The notes under the pieces are model-generated. The model was not told where the DNA came from. It did not search any database and saw nothing but the letters and a program-made list of their open reading frames with translations. The position numbers and the translations under genes are program-made. This document shows positions 42,872-60,548 of a stretch of 64,000 nucleotides of DNA, piece after piece; position 1 is the first letter of the stretch; every line of letters begins with the position of its first letter. The DNA is from Rhizoclosmatium globosum (taxonomy: Eukaryota; Chytridiomycota; Chytridiomycetes; Chytridiales; Chytriomycetaceae): contig MCGO01000139.1 in the NCBI GenBank assembly GCA_002104985.1, positions 36,057 through 100,056 on the forward strand, given 5' to 3'.

Positions 42872-44523
42872 ATGCCATACAGTTTTTGCCATCTCCCATC
42901 TGCCTTCACGACACCAGGTGTTCCTGTCGAAACGCAAAGAGCTCAATACTTGAACGAATTAGTATCATTCATATCGAAGTTCCAATGGCTGAGTTCTGTA
43001 CATGCCTACGATGCTCTTCACGAAGGTTTCTTTGAAAACGTGTGGCCGGAAGATTGGCGACACCTATCAGAGGATGAGCACTTTGATTCAGAGGCATTGA
43101 TTGACCTTGTGAAAGATGGTCTGATTCAAGTACGTCCCCTGAGAACGTTGAAATCCTGACTTACTGATTTGTTCACATAGTCTCATTGGCCACCCTCTCT
43201 ACGAGAATTTATAGCGAATTGCCAAAAGCTCAAACTGCCTCGAACCGTTAATCTGTCCGATTTCCCATCCGGAGTCCTTGATAACCTCGAGACAAACATC
43301 ACTGACTCTTCAACAACCTCATCGGGAATGTCTCGCAAGAAGTTACATGAAGTCGAAAGATTCTCCCGCGTCATCTTAGAGCGTATCCAGACATCTGAAT
43401 TTGCAGAGACTGCACGAATTGTGGATATTGGGGCTGGACAAGGATATCTCACTCATCGATTGAGCACAGAATTCCCTTGCGTTGCTGTTGATTTCGATCA
43501 AATTCAAACTGTTGGATCCGTATCTCGTGGTAATAACATCAAGAAAGGCTTTGTCAAAGATGTTCGAGGAAAGAAGGACGAACTAGTCGCGCCAGTTGTG
43601 CAGGAGCGAAAACCTGTGATTTACAAAACAATTTTAATCAACGCCGAGAAGTTACAGCAGTTATTGAAAGAATTGGAGGATGAAGATCCGGCTGGGAGTA
43701 ATGATTTTGTGTTGGTTGGACTTCATGCGTGCGGGGATTTATCAGGTCCCGCAATGCTACATACGTTTGAGAAACTTGCATCGGTAAAAATGATGGCAGT
43801 TGTTCCGTGTTGTTTCAATCTTTTGACGGAACCTGACTCGCCTTGCCAAGTATGCGAAACACATGGTAAGCTCTTCGTTGTATCCACAAAAACTAATCAT
43901 TTGCAGGATTTCCTATGTCAAAATCGACAAGAACTCTCACTGCAGCTCATAACTTGACCCTTGGTTACAAATCTCGAAACCTGTCCACTCAAACCCTTGA
44001 TTCCTTTGACAGAGAAGGAATTCAATCAAATCTTACTGGCCATTACAAGCGGTCTTTGTTGGATGCTCTTCTTTGGCACTTTAATCTTGACCCCATCTCG
44101 AAAACGTCAACTGAATCGTCCTTTGCCAACACTGGAACTGAACGGAAGCAGCATAAATTTCGACTCGGCAAAATGCCAGTGGAGGCGTACGAGGGTGGAT
44201 TCCTGCCGTACGCTGTCGCGGCTCTTGAAAGACTTGGCCTTGCAAACCGTCTGACTCCAAAGCAAATTCAGGAGTTTCTGGATCTTCCCAGGTACAAAAA
44301 CGCCCGAAATCAAATATTCCTGGTCCATTGCATAAAGAGTATGTTGAGCCGTGTTGTTGAGAGTATTGTGCTTATGGATCGATTTATGGCAATTGTTGAG
44401 ATGAATGAACGAACAGTGTGGTCTGGAATAGAAGTAGATGTGGAGATGCTGAACTTATTTGATGTCGTCGAGAGTCCCAGAAATATGGTGTACTTGGCAA
44501 AGAAGCAGATAAATAAACTATAA
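42872..44523 (+). CDS. METTL25/RRNAD1-like methyltransferase-fold protein
   Basis: Three exons (42872-43129, 43181-43865, 43907-44523) give 519 residues. Motif I of a class I SAM methyltransferase reads VDIGAGQGYLTHRLS, preceded by SRKKLHEVERFSRVI as in METTL25 proteins. The later family signatures GLHACGDLSGPAMLHTF and VPCCFNLLT are present, as is a C-terminal block (YEGGFLPYAVAALERLGL). An RNA or protein methylation role is expected for the family; the substrate is not given by the sequence. All junctions are in phase and there are no frame breaks. The start is 79 bp from the right end of copia element 2, so the element inserted very close to this promoter. Confidence 0.85.
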
Positions 44524-45582
44524 TGCTCTAATTTCCTCTGGACAACCTTCAGTTGTTGATGGTGTGGAGTAGTGAACCATGTGCAGCAGATCTCTTGAAC
44601 ATTTAAAACTTCCAGTCAAGATGAATTGCTTAGATTGTGTTTCTGATTACTGTTTCGTCCATTTTGATTCCTTCATTATTTTTCTTGTGTTATAGTTATG
44701 GGAAACATTTTTGATGCCAAGTTATTGACATTGGTCACAATTGTGATGTGCTTTGACGGATGCAGACTCTCTGATCTTCATAATTTACATTATAAATGTA
44801 TTCTCATTGCTTATATAATACAATAAGAGAGTTGTAAACTTGCATCCTTCTCGAAGCTGGAGAAAATAGTATGCAATCAATTCTCTGTCAATAGAGCCAA
44901 TCTGCAAATGTGTTCGCGACGTGAATATTCTTTCCGCGATTATGCTGTTCATTCTTGGATAACGATATCATTCAGCGAGAAACTTTGGAGCAGCTTCAAC
45001 GTTGAGCATGTTGGAAGGTAAAGAGTTGAGAAACAACGAAGTTTTCAAGTGTGTAAACAAGAAGAATAAACAGATACAGAAAAAAGGGAGTACAAAAAGA
45101 AATTACATTTGTAAATACAAGCAGGACCAAAACGTTGTGTGAGAGGAAGCCAGAATGTTATGCAGGTTCCTATTGACAATTTGGTTAAGATTTTGCACAT
45201 TAAGGGAGTAAACTAAGGTAATTTAATAAGAAAATGTTCAAGTGGATATTTATAGCCGTAACGGACGATGAGCTTGATACTCTCTGCCATCAAGTTTGGT
45301 AAACACAAAATGAGAAATGACACAATCTATTGATAATACAATGCGTAACTTTTGATGCAGTGCCTTCCGATTACTATTATTCGACTGGTTACAGTAATGT
45401 ATGGTCACTACATGGAAAATCAAAGCAGCGGTGTCAGAACTGCAAAAATTGGCAAACACTGATGCATATGCCTACTGCACCCCATTAATAATCGTACTAT
45501 GGGCAGGGGAACGTGAGTTGGCTTCATTTTCAAGTTTCAAACAAACAGCAGACAGTGGCACTTTGACCAAACGCCACCAGGA
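44524..45582. other. 1.06-kb AT-rich intergenic region without a recognisable gene
   Basis: This is the longest gene-free stretch. I see no tRNA, no repeat and no coding frame with plausible composition. It separates the convergent-free ends of the METTL25-like gene and the ABCD transporter, and its right part should hold the ABCD promoter. Confidence 0.5.
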
Positions 45583-48082
45583 ATGACTGAGCGCAACTAC
45601 ACATTCCCGATCGCACGAGTCGGCGCCGCAGCATTTGCCCTCGCAGCCGTCGGCGCGGTGGGCGGCGCGGCAAAAGGATACTTTGCTTCCAAGGCGAAGA
45701 AGGCGCCCGTGACTGAATCAACAACGGCGCGCCAGCCACTGCGCGTCGAAAACAATGTTGCGAAAGTCGGTGTGGACGGGCGCTTCTTTTCACAGCTCAG
45801 GTTTGGTTTCTGGTTGCTGGATGCATCCCATGTGTTCTGAACCACCCTTCCACCTACCTGTAGCTACATCCTGAGAATTGCTGTTCCCTCCTGGCGCTCA
45901 AAGACGGTCTTTATCGTCGCTTTGCATACTTCTTTCTTGGTTCTGAGAACTTGGCTCAGTGTCGTTGTTGCGAGAATTGACGGAATGATTGTCAGAGACT
46001 TGGTCTGGACTCCTCATATTCAGCAGATTATACCTAACTCGAAGTCTTTTAGATTTCTTCAGATGCGAATGCTTTCATGCGTTCAATGGGCTACTGGTTC
46101 CTGATTGCGATTCCTGCTACCTACACAAACGCGATGGTACCTCTTAAGACTTCGACTTAAACTGCCTATTAACTCGCGAATACAGATTAAATATCTTCAG
46201 TCAAAGCTCTCCTTGAATTTACGCACAAAGCTTACCTCCCACATCCACACCCAATATCTCTCACAAAAAACGTACTACAAAACACAAAATCTGGATAATC
46301 GTATTGAAGGCGTAGACCAACTCATTACAACAGATGTCAACCGATTCTGTGAAGCCCTAGCCTCTCTGTACTCCAACCTCGGAAAACCGATCCTGGATCT
46401 TGTTATTTTCAACTACCAACTCTCACGCTCCATCGGCGCGAAGGGAACCGCAGCTCTCGGGCTAAACTATCTTATTACTGCATCTCTTCTCCGTGCTCTT
46501 ACTCCCGCATTTGGTAAAATGGCAGCTGTCGAAGCAAAGTTGGAAGGAGATTTCAGAAGTGCCCATTCACGAGTCATTACGAACGCCGAAGAAATTGCTT
46601 TCTATCACGGTGGAGAATTGGAAAAGGGTGTATTGGACCGTGCCTACCTCGCTCTTGTTAAACACTTGAACAGTTGAGACTTGTTTGGCAGCCTAACGTT
46701 CACTAACTAGCATATAGGTGTATACAATATCCGAATCGCGTACAATATGTTTGAAGATATGATCATCAAGTACGGATGGTCTGCCATCGGACTTCTGATC
46801 TCTTCCATCCCTGTCTTTTACCCAGAATACGCTGGATCCGACACAAAAGCGCGTGAAGCTCAAATTGATGCGCAGGCTAAACTTGACTCCGTCGCGTCTC
46901 CAGGGCAAGTGACTGTTGACAAGAAGACGGGAAGCAGAACTCAAGGTTTCATCACAAACAAAAAGTTTTTGATCAGTTTGGCTGATGCTGGTGGTCGTAT
47001 CATGTACAGTTACAAGGAACTGAGTGAATTGGCTGGGTACACGTACCGTGTTTATACACTTATGAGGGTGTTGGAGGACTTGAGGGACGGTTTTTACATC
47101 AAGATGGGTGGTGGATCTGAAGACGACAAAACGGCCGGTTATAGCTTGGAAAGTATTGATGGAACTGTGGAATATGGTTTCAACGGTATCGCATTCAAGG
47201 ATATTCCTGTCGTGACTCCCGCGGGAGATCATGTTCTCGTTCGTGATTTAAGCTTCAAACTGGCACCGGGAGAACATCTCATGATCACAGGGTAAGAATC
47301 ATTTTTATTATACTTAAGTTCTCAAGCTCTTTCCAAACAGTCCAAACGGAAGCGGCAAAACATCCGTTGCCCGTATTCTCTCTTCTCTGTGGCCCCACTT
47401 TACAGGGCATCTGTCACGTCCAGTTGAATCTCTCTCAGAAATTATGTATATTCCTCAGCGCCCCTACTTACCAATCGGTACATTACGTCAACAAATCATC
47501 TACCCACAAACTCTCGATGAATTCGAAGAATCTGGCCGTTCTGACGAGGACTTGTACCAAGTCCTTCGCACCGTTCACTTGGCTTACATTCCCGACCGTG
47601 AAGGCGGCCTCGATTCCATGAAAGAATGGAAGGATGTATTCAGTGGTGGTGAGAAACAACGTATGCAACTTGCGCGACTCTTTTACCACTCTCCACGCTT
47701 TGTTGTTCTCGATGAGGCTACATCCGCTGTTTCATCAGATGTCGAAGCTCTCCTCTACAATAGCTGTAAAGAAGCTGGAATGACTGTGATTACAATTTCG
47801 CATCGTCCTACTCTGTTCAAGTATCATTCATTCATGTTGAAGCTTGGAGAAGGCGCGACGGGAGATGAGTGGCTGTTTGAAAAGATTCAGGGTGCTGGAG
47901 CTGACCCGAATAAGTTGATTCAAGGCGTTGATAACGAGATTAAGAAGTTGGAGGCACAGATTTCTGGGGCTGAGGGTATGAGACGGCGGTTGGAAGAGAT
48001 TAACCGTGCGTTACAGATTGGTGGGAGCGGAAGTGGAACTGGGGATGAATCCTTGCGCCATGCGAAGAGAACTCTGATTTGA
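45583..48082 (+). CDS. Peroxisomal ABC half-transporter, ABCD/PXA type
   Basis: Six exons (45583-45800, 45864-46002, 46053-46136, 46186-46672, 46718-47291, 47341-48082) give 747 residues. The membrane domain contains the ABCD-type EAA-like loop (DQLITTDVNRFCEALASLYSNLGKPILDL) and NAEEIAFYHGGELEK. The ATPase domain has Walker A GPNGSGKTSV, YIPQRPYLPIGTLRQQIIYP, signature FSGGEKQRMQLARL, Walker B VVLDEATSAVS and SHRPTLFKYH, all typical of peroxisomal very-long-chain acyl-CoA importers (Pxa1/Pxa2, ALDP). These work as dimers of half-transporters; the partner is not in the window. A coiled C-terminus (NEIKKLEAQISGAEGMRRRLEE) is present. The intron after exon 4 uses donor GTTGAG, as in ABC paralogue A. 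Confidence 0.92.
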
Positions 48083-48173
48083 TATCTGTTGCAGGATAGT
48101 AGTTGCATGAATGAAATGCTTTTTTGATACTACCATTGTTCCCAAATCGAAACTCCTCAAAAAGAATACAGAA

Positions 48174-48944
48174 ATGAACGACAGCAACCAAATCTTAGAA
48201 GCAGCCCTCAATATGCGGATGTCGATTCACAGTAATCGTACTTCTACAGCTTTCAAAGCCTCCAAAGACGGTTCGCGTTCCATCACAACCCTCCGAGCCC
48301 TTGAAGCCACTCCCGAAACCCTAGAAGTCCCAGGCCGCGTTTCAATTTCCCAACCGAAAGCCATGGACCTCCACGAAATGCTCCTTCAAGAACAACGCGA
48401 AGCCGCGGCCACAAACCAACGAGCTCTCAGCACAAACGCAAACATGAACGTGATTGAACAAGCGCAATCTGAAATCCGCCGGAAAAACAAGAAACTCGCT
48501 GAAGAAGAATTCTCGAGTCTCTTACACACGTCGCGGAATAAGAAACTGCATACCAAGAATATTATGATTTTGGAACGGACGGATGAGGTTGTTAAAGAGA
48601 AACGATGGGTACGTGATTTAAATGAGAAGGAACGAATGGGGAAAGTTGTTGCGGATCTTGAGGTTCGGGATAGTCATGCCGTTCAAGAAAGTTTGAAGTT
48701 GGCTGCATTGAGACAGGAGAAGGAAATTGAAATTGAGGTTCTCAAGAAAAGGAGGGTGATGGTAAGTTGACAAATTACTGATTTGCAATAGGAACCGCAT
48801 TTGTAATTTAGAATATAGGCTTTGAAGATTTTAGTCGAATTACACACTATTCGACAGAATTTGAACGATTTCCAGTTCAATGTGTATGATCCGGAAACAG
48901 CGCTTGATGAAGCAATCCCTCCTTTCCTTCAGAAACAGGGCTGA
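48174..48944 (+). CDS. Coiled-coil protein of unknown function
   Basis: Two exons (48174-48761 and 48819-48944) give 237 residues from ATG 48174; an in-frame ATG at 48111 would add 21 residues (MKCFFDTT...), close to the upstream stop. The protein is strongly helical and charged, with long Lys/Glu heptad-like stretches (EQAQSEIRRKNKKLAEEEF, EVVKEKRWVRDLNEKER) and a short acidic end (YDPETALDEAIPPFLQKQG). I do not recognise the family. A cytoskeletal or flagellar scaffold would fit the composition, but nothing in the sequence proves it. It lies 92 bp downstream of the ABCD gene, on the same strand. Confidence 0.65.
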
Positions 48945-49098
48945 CAAATGCTCAGTAATCCAACAAATCGAAAAATCCCATTTTCTCCATCTCTCGACTT
49001 TCGTTTTTGAAATGCCATTACACATGGCAGAAAAAACGCCATATAAAGACCCTTGAAACAATTGTGAAGAGACCAAAATCGCATATCAGTCTGATACC

Positions 49099-50550
49099 AT
49101 GTCCCAGAAGGAATTCAAGGTCAGCGATCAAGACGTCGAAATGCTGCCCATCGATGATGCTACACCCCTTCCAGCCGAAATCCACCTCGCTCCGACACCA
49201 GACCCAAACTCATCTAATCCTCGCAACTGGCCTCGAAGCAAGAAATGGCGGGCAATCGCTTTCGCCTCGCTCTACACATTCATTTCCCCAATCTCATCGT
49301 CCATGGTCGCACCCGCTCTGCCCTACATTGCCAAGGACCTCAAATTCACACAAAAGATCGACGCCGAAATGTCGTTGAGTATCTTTGTGCTTGCATACGC
49401 ATTGGGCCCGTTGTTCCTTGCCCCGTTATCAGAGATCTACGGGCGAAAGCCGATTTTGCAAGCATCGCTGTGGTTCTTTGTCTTGTTCAACGCTATTTGT
49501 GGGTTGTCTGAGGATAAGAGCCAGATGCTTTTGTTCCGGTTTTTAGCAGGTTTGGGAGGGTCGGCGCCGATTTCGTTGTCGGGGTCTGTTGTGGCGGACT
49601 GTTTTAATGGTGCGGAGATGGGACAGGCTATGTCGTATTATGCGCTTGGTATTGTGTTGGCTCCTGCGTTGGGACCTATTCTTGGTGGGTATATGACACA
49701 AGGTGTTTCTTGGCACTGGTTGTTCTACTCTGTTAGTATTGCCGGTGGTGTGTTGGCTGTTTTTGGAACCTTTTTCTTCCCTGAGACGTATGCGCCTGTT
49801 CTTGCTGCTCGGGAGCGGAAAGAGCGTGGCGAGGTACTTGCTGGAGGAGAAGCCAAGATCTGGACTGTACTTAAGGGATCTATCACGCGTCCAATAATTA
49901 TGCTTTTCACACAACCTATTGTCATGGTGATTGCATTGATTATGGCGTTCGTCTATGGAGTCATGTACATTGTACTTTCCACCTTCTCGTTGCTCTTCAT
50001 GGAAAAGTACGGGGAAAACACACAAACCAGTTCATTGCACTACTTGGCTTTGGCAGTAGGTCTTGTCATTGGAAGCCAGCTTTCCGGTCCTCTTCTCGAC
50101 AAGATCAGCAAGGTGCTTCAGAAAAGGTACAACACTCCTCACAAGCCAGAATACCGTCTTCCAATCTGCATCCCTGGATCCGTTTTGCTACCAATTGGTC
50201 TCTTTTTGTATGGATGGGCTGCTGAAAACACTCTGCATTGGATTTGGCTTGACATTGGTATCGCGCTGTTTGCCATGTCCGTCAACTTGACATTCCAGTC
50301 CTTGAGTTTGTACACTGTTGATGTGTACCACTTGTATTCAGCTTCTGCTTTGGCTGCCGTTAGTTCCTTAAGATCGCTCGCTGGATTCGGGTTCCCGCTA
50401 TTTGCTGGAGACATGTATGATCAAATGGGATACGGCTGGGGAAACTCTATGCTTGCCATTTTGGGAATCGTAATTGGTATTCCAGCACCTATTTTGCTGT
50501 ACATTTACGGAGAGCGTATTCGTGCTGCTTCCAAGTTCGGATCAGGTTAA
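49099..50550 (+). CDS. MFS drug:H+ antiporter, DHA1 family
   Basis: An intronless 483-residue frame from ATG 49099. A hydrophilic N-terminus with the fungal DHA1 lead-in DPNSSNPRNWPRSKKW precedes twelve hydrophobic helices. MFS motif A after helix 2 reads LAPLSEIYGRKPIL, the helix-4 arginine lies in LLFRFLAGLGGSAP, and antiporter motif C is in helix 5 (GIVLAPALGPILGGYM). These proteins export drugs, polyamines or toxic metabolites across the plasma membrane. The substrate cannot be read from the sequence. The lack of introns contrasts with most neighbours. Confidence 0.9.
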   Translation: MSQKEFKVSDQDVEMLPIDDATPLPAEIHLAPTPDPNSSNPRNWPRSKKWRAIAFASLYTFISPISSSMVAPALPYIAKDLKFTQKIDAEMSLSIFVLAYALGPLFLAPLSEIYGRKPILQASLWFFVLFNAICGLSEDKSQMLLFRFLAGLGGSAPISLSGSVVADCFNGAEMGQAMSYYALGIVLAPALGPILGGYMTQGVSWHWLFYSVSIAGGVLAVFGTFFFPETYAPVLAARERKERGEVLAGGEAKIWTVLKGSITRPIIMLFTQPIVMVIALIMAFVYGVMYIVLSTFSLLFMEKYGENTQTSSLHYLALAVGLVIGSQLSGPLLDKISKVLQKRYNTPHKPEYRLPICIPGSVLLPIGLFLYGWAAENTLHWIWLDIGIALFAMSVNLTFQSLSLYTVDVYHLYSASALAAVSSLRSLAGFGFPLFAGDMYDQMGYGWGNSMLAILGIVIGIPAPILLYIYGERIRAASKFGSG

Positions 50551-50688
50551 CAATTGAATTTAATCTTTTGCATTAGTGCTTCATATGAAAATAAAAAGAA
50601 ATAAGTAATTTCTCTCTGCATGTTCAACATTTTTTCTCTTGCATTGTTTCTGAAAGCATTGTTCTCGAAAACTCCAACAACGTTACAA

Positions 50689-51686
50689 ATGGCACCCACA
50701 CTACGAAACCGAAACAAAGAAGCTAAAGTCGACGAAGTTGCTGCCAAGTCCCACGAACTTGCTAAGGAGCTCAACACAAATGATCCTGACGCTGTGGTAA
50801 GAAATGTCTCCCACTGACATAATCCCTTGACAAACATCACTGTCACCAGATCAATATCATTCAGCACTTTGGACGAATTGCCGATGTTCACAAAGGCCGA
50901 GCGATTGGTGTTGATTCAAAAGGTATGATGATTTGAATCGATTGTTGTTGGGGGCTGAAGTTGACGTCAAACTTCCACGCAACTCTTGTTGACCAGGTGT
51001 CGAGTTTCTGTACACTTCGTACGGAGACCAGAAGAGATATGAATCCAGAATCAATTTCAAGGAGCCTGTGGAAACTGTGGAAGAAGCCAGGGCGACATTG
51101 AAGGAATTGGCAAAGGAGGCACACAAGGTTTTGCACTATGTGAGTCTCTTTCTGTTCTTGGATGAATTGTAGCTCATTAAATCGCCATCAGAACATTGAC
51201 AAGTCCTATGTGGCTCCAAATGCAAAGAAGCAGTATGATTGGAAGATGCCAAAGACCAAAACACTTGTTTTCGTGTCCCTTGTGTGGACGACAGTCTTGC
51301 TCGGCATTTATCTTGAAGATGAACACTTACCTCATTCGATTCTTGCGAACGCGCGTCATATGGCAGGAGGGCCTCGGGTATTTGAGAAGGTTTTGACAGG
51401 AATCTTGATTATGCACATTGTGGAAACTGTTGTTGCAGTTGGATTGTGTCTGTACGGACGTGTTCCAGCGAAGGCGACATTGATGTGGATTCCAACTGTG
51501 TTTGTGTTTGGAGTGCCTTCGCTTCAGGATTGTCTCAAGGTGGCAGTTCGTCATGCCATGCACAGAGACCCAGTTACATTTGGAGTCCCCAAGAATGTTC
51601 TAAATGGACACTACATGAAGTACCGGCGTATTATCACAGATGCAGATCTTGGGTTGAACGAGGATGGAACATTCAAGAGCGAGTAA
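50689..51686 (+). CDS. DUF2470-type domain protein with C-terminal membrane helices
   Basis: Four exons (50689-50796, 50850-50922, 50997-51139, 51192-51686) give 272 residues from ATG 50689; an in-frame ATG at 50620 would add a hydrophobic 23-residue leader. The first ~110 residues (NIIQHFGRI..VHKGRAIGVDSKGVEFLYTS, EARATLKELAKEAHKVLHY) resemble the DUF2470 haem-utilisation/flavin-reductase-like fold. The second half has about three hydrophobic helices (LVFVSLVWTTVLLGIYL, VLTGILIMHIVETVVAVGLCLYG, LMWIPTVFVFGVPSL), similar to TMEM254-like proteins. The domain match is from memory and moderate. All junctions are in phase. Confidence 0.68.
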
Positions 51687-51799
51687 TCGACCGTTCTCCC
51701 CCCACATATTCTAATCTTTTCCTTCACTCTTTGAATAAATTGGGCTCATATTCTTTTCCTGTGCGACCAATTTCCTTCTTGAAACAGTGCAACAACCAA

Positions 51800-53874
51800 A
51801 TGTCGCAACCACCTCCGCCGGCAGCCAACGAAGAGACGCCACCACTCAGCCTGGGCGCCTCCCGCTTCGCCGGCAACAACATATCACTTTATACTTCTGC
51901 GAGCGACCTCTTTTCGCACGTTCGAGAAGTAGTTGAGTTTGCCGCGTCGTTGGCGTTGCTCCAGGGCTCGTTCCAGCTTTTGTTTGATTCGTTTGCGATT
52001 CTGCGCTTTGGGCGTGGCGTTGAAGTAGCGGAAGAGGAGGACCTGAGCAAGAAGGCCGTGCTCAGGGCTCTTTTGGTTTCAGTCGAGAATGGAGAACTGG
52101 GCGATCGCGCGAGGCTGTGGGAGTCACTTGCGAAGGTGCGGGAAGGACCGAGGGAGGCGGGTCAGGGCGACGGGTGCGTGTTTGTTGGTGTTGTTGGTTG
52201 GGAGGCTTTGGCGAACGTAACTCACCTTGTCTCTAGGAGCCGCTTATCGGCCAGTCCACTGATATCCTCCGTGAACAAGGTGAAAGCGGAACTGCAAAAT
52301 GAGAGAGGGACATACAAACAACTGCTGGATGCGGCGACAGACTACAGTGGCGGAAGGTTGGTTCTACCCCCGGCAAAGCAACTCTGATTCACCCTGTGTC
52401 TCACATTGCTTCAACCAGGGTTTCAAATATGAAGACAATGATGTCGCTATTCGAACTTCTGCACCACCGCAGAGACTTACTGGCTGAGTTTTGTGGTCAT
52501 ATTCTGGGAGTCTCAGATTTGCCCCAGACTGTGTTTGTCTCAAAACACGTGCACGCCTTGAAAGTCAAGTCAGTTCAGAATCAAATTCTTATTGAGGAAC
52601 CTGTCATAGATACAGATCTTGAAATCAGATCTGCTGTTAATGCTCTGCCTGCCTTTTGTCCCACCGGAATCCATGCTGTTCCGTACAGTCAATTGTGTCG
52701 TCCTAGAAAGTCGAACACCCTCGTTAAATCAGTATTTAAAGGCGTATCTGGGAGTTCCGTTTCATCCAATGGGAGCACAGGAAGTTCTGGTCTACCAAAG
52801 CAACGACGAAAAGATTCAGCTGCCTCACTCTCCTATCCTCCGAGTGCTACGTCTTCTGGTCCTGAAGCTGACTCAGGGACGGAGCTAAAGCGATATACCC
52901 GTAGAACAACTCGTATGAACAGTAACGCAACAGCAAGTTCAGCTGAATCTGAAGCCTCTGCACCACCAGAATATACAAAACCAGTCTTCAATCCTGCCGC
53001 CATTATTTATCAGCCATCACCGGCCCCTACTGTAACATTAGACGTCACGGTTGAATCAAATGAATCATCCGAATCACCTGCTGCAGGACCTCAATCTATC
53101 AATTCTGACTTAGAGTGTCAGTTTAGCGCTACGCCTAAACAGACGAAACTCAAGATACCCTCTTCAACACGGCCGACTCCTGTCGTGCAATCTGCTACCA
53201 AAACAAAATCCAAGACTCCATCAAAAGAAGTCTTAAAACCTTCAGCCCAAGCCTTTCAATGCTCAGTTCAACTTCCAACACTCCCTCAAGCATCCGATCC
53301 TCCTCTCTCCAAAGAATCCCGTGGACACATTGAATATATTATGTCAGCCTTACTCAACCACCAATCCGCCGAACCCTTCCGCGACCCCAAAAAGTCCATA
53401 GATTCTAGCATCGCCAACTCCCCCACCCCATCTTCCGCAACTACCATCACAGAGACAGCCTCCACAACCTCCCTCTCACCTTCACCTCAACCAGCCCGCT
53501 TCACAAGCGTCCCAACGTACAACTTCTCACGCATGGCCGACCGCCTAAAACAAGGCGGCTACGCATCCCACATCGCCTTCCGCCGCGACTTTGACGCGAT
53601 CCTCGCCTCCACTCGCGAAAAAAACGTGTACCTTGGTGGGTTGAATGGGAAAGGCGGGGTCTCGTATTCAATTGTAGAGTTGGAAGAGCTTGCGTATGAG
53701 GTGTTGGCGGCGGAGAGGTTGGAGACGTATTTTATGAATGAGTGGACTTACTTTTTTCCGGAGATTACGGGGAAGAGGAGGAGTCGAGCTAGTGGGGTTG
53801 TTTATTTGGGGGGTGGAGAGGATGCTGTGGTTGCGAAGGTGGAAGGAAGTGCTGTGAAGCGGGTTAAGCGGTAG
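51800..53874 (+). CDS. Ser/Thr/Pro-rich protein of unknown function
   Basis: Three exons (51800-52173, 52237-52356, 52419-53874) give 649 residues from ATG 51800 (MSQPPPPAANEETPP). The 63-nt intron 52174-52236 (GTGCGT...CTAG) is a multiple of three and open, so a retained form of 670 residues is possible. The N-terminal ~200 residues are helical. The middle (residues ~280-520) is disordered and rich in Ser, Thr, Pro and Lys. A folded C-terminal part follows (NFSRMADRLKQGGYASHIAF, then LEELAYEVLAAERLETYFMNEWTYFFP) and ends in a basic tail (KRVKR). I do not recognise the family. The composition would suit a nuclear scaffold or regulatory protein. Confidence 0.6.
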
Positions 53875-54016
53875 AAGATAGAGAGGCCTTTTTTAACACT
53901 GTAAATAACGTATTTCTATTTGAGTTATGATATATCTTTCTATTATTATGAAAACTCTCTTATTTCAACGCCACCTTTCGAATTTTTGTAACATCCACGT
54001 TTGTTCAAGGAGATCC

Positions 54017-59196
<5,180 letters not shown>

Positions 59197-59233
59197 ACAC
59201 AATTTATTTGGCAACTGAACCAGTAAAGAACGT

Positions 59234-60395
59234 TTAAAGAATACTTTTTGCGAAACCACCCACAGATGTAGACATAAAAACGGATAAGCACAGCAACAAC
59301 ACAATAGCCACGGCCAAGTATTTCTCCAATCCTGGCTGTTTGTACCACACTAGTCCAGCTAGGGCCGTTCCGTATCCAAAGATTTGGAGTGGAGTGAGTG
59401 GATTGTTCCAAATCAGAATACTGACAACCACAAGCAAAATGTCCTTGAATATTCCCGACAAGCACATGATGAGGGATGAAGTTTTTCCAATTAAGAAAAC
59501 AACGGCGACGTTCAGAGCGAAAGCGATACAGCAATTGAGAAGAAGCACGATAATAAAAACTGGGTTCAATAGCCGCTCGAAATCCAGGGCGCTTCCTTCA
59601 ATTAAAATACATGCAACGCTGTTCATAGCAGCGCAGACCTGTTGAACTAGTTCAGAGACAAAACGCCAATAATGAGAAGCGCACTTACCGGCGCAAAGTA
59701 ATACAGGGAAACCATAGGATCCATTTTGTAGTCTTTCAAAAGTTGCTGCACCATAACGAGACGCGTTGCCTCGCAAAGTATTCCAAGTGCTTGAAGAACG
59801 ACGCCAAGCAAGACAAATTCGATTTCACCATACGATGCAACGATGACACCAACAACAATAACAGAAACCTTTGCCAATACCATATAATCTTTCGTTTCGA
59901 TTCCGAGAGTATATCCAACGATGAGCACAGCTACTGGTGTTGTTGCCTAAAAACTTGAGTTAGTAGGTTAGACCCTAGTGGGGATGTACCTTAAGCATTT
60001 GAATAAATGGTACCGACAGATATAAATAAGCGCTATTTGAGAAGACGAGACTCATAGAGAAGAAGAGTCCGATTGGAAGAATAGCCTTATTGTAGACTTC
60101 GGTTGTCATTTCAATATTCTGTAATCCTTTAAGCAGGTCCGTTTGTGTTTGAAGAATGCGTGTAGCAATCGTGGCGAATATGAGGTGACATGTAGTCAGA
60201 AAGATTGGGAATGCTGAAGCAGTTGTAATTAAGCTTTAGTTCGCACTGGTTACGGGAAGAGTTTGACAGCTTACGGAATTCAAGAGTGTGAAGAATGTAT
60301 TTGTTGAAGAGAATGACTGAGCCTGAGCAGAAGATCCACGTGGAAATGTAGAGGGCGGGGTGGTACGTGACCTTCGCTTCTTTTTCGTTCGTCAT
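59234..60395 (-). CDS. SLC35/triose-phosphate-type nucleotide-sugar transporter
   Basis: Four exons on the minus strand (60395-60275, 60213-59990, 59946-59689, 59638-59234) give 335 residues with about ten hydrophobic helices. Family landmarks are ALYISTWIFCSGSVILFNKYIL near the start, SLVFSNSAYLYLSVPFIQMLKATTPVAV in the first half, SLYYFAPVCAAMN in the middle, and KTSSLIMCLSGIFKDILLVV near the end. The last is the conserved K-x3-x11-K signature region of TPT-type carriers. They exchange nucleotide sugars or sugar phosphates across Golgi or ER membranes. Substrate is unknown. It is convergent with the ABCC gene; the stops are 37 bp apart. Confidence 0.88.
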
Positions 60396-60548
60396 GATTG
60401 TTTTATGTGCTTTGGTTTCCTTGGTACCTCGACATTCTTCCCGCCAGGGTGCACACAAGACAAAACAACGCGGAGAAAGGAAAAAAAGAGAGACTGTCCG
60501 GAAAATGGGGGAATCTGAGATTTACATACTTGAATCAGGTTTCAGAGA

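Noticed and set aside
45401..45586. Small open frame before the ABCD transporter
   Set aside because: No similarity, composition like the surrounding AT-rich spacer, and it overlaps the probable promoter and start of the ABCD gene.
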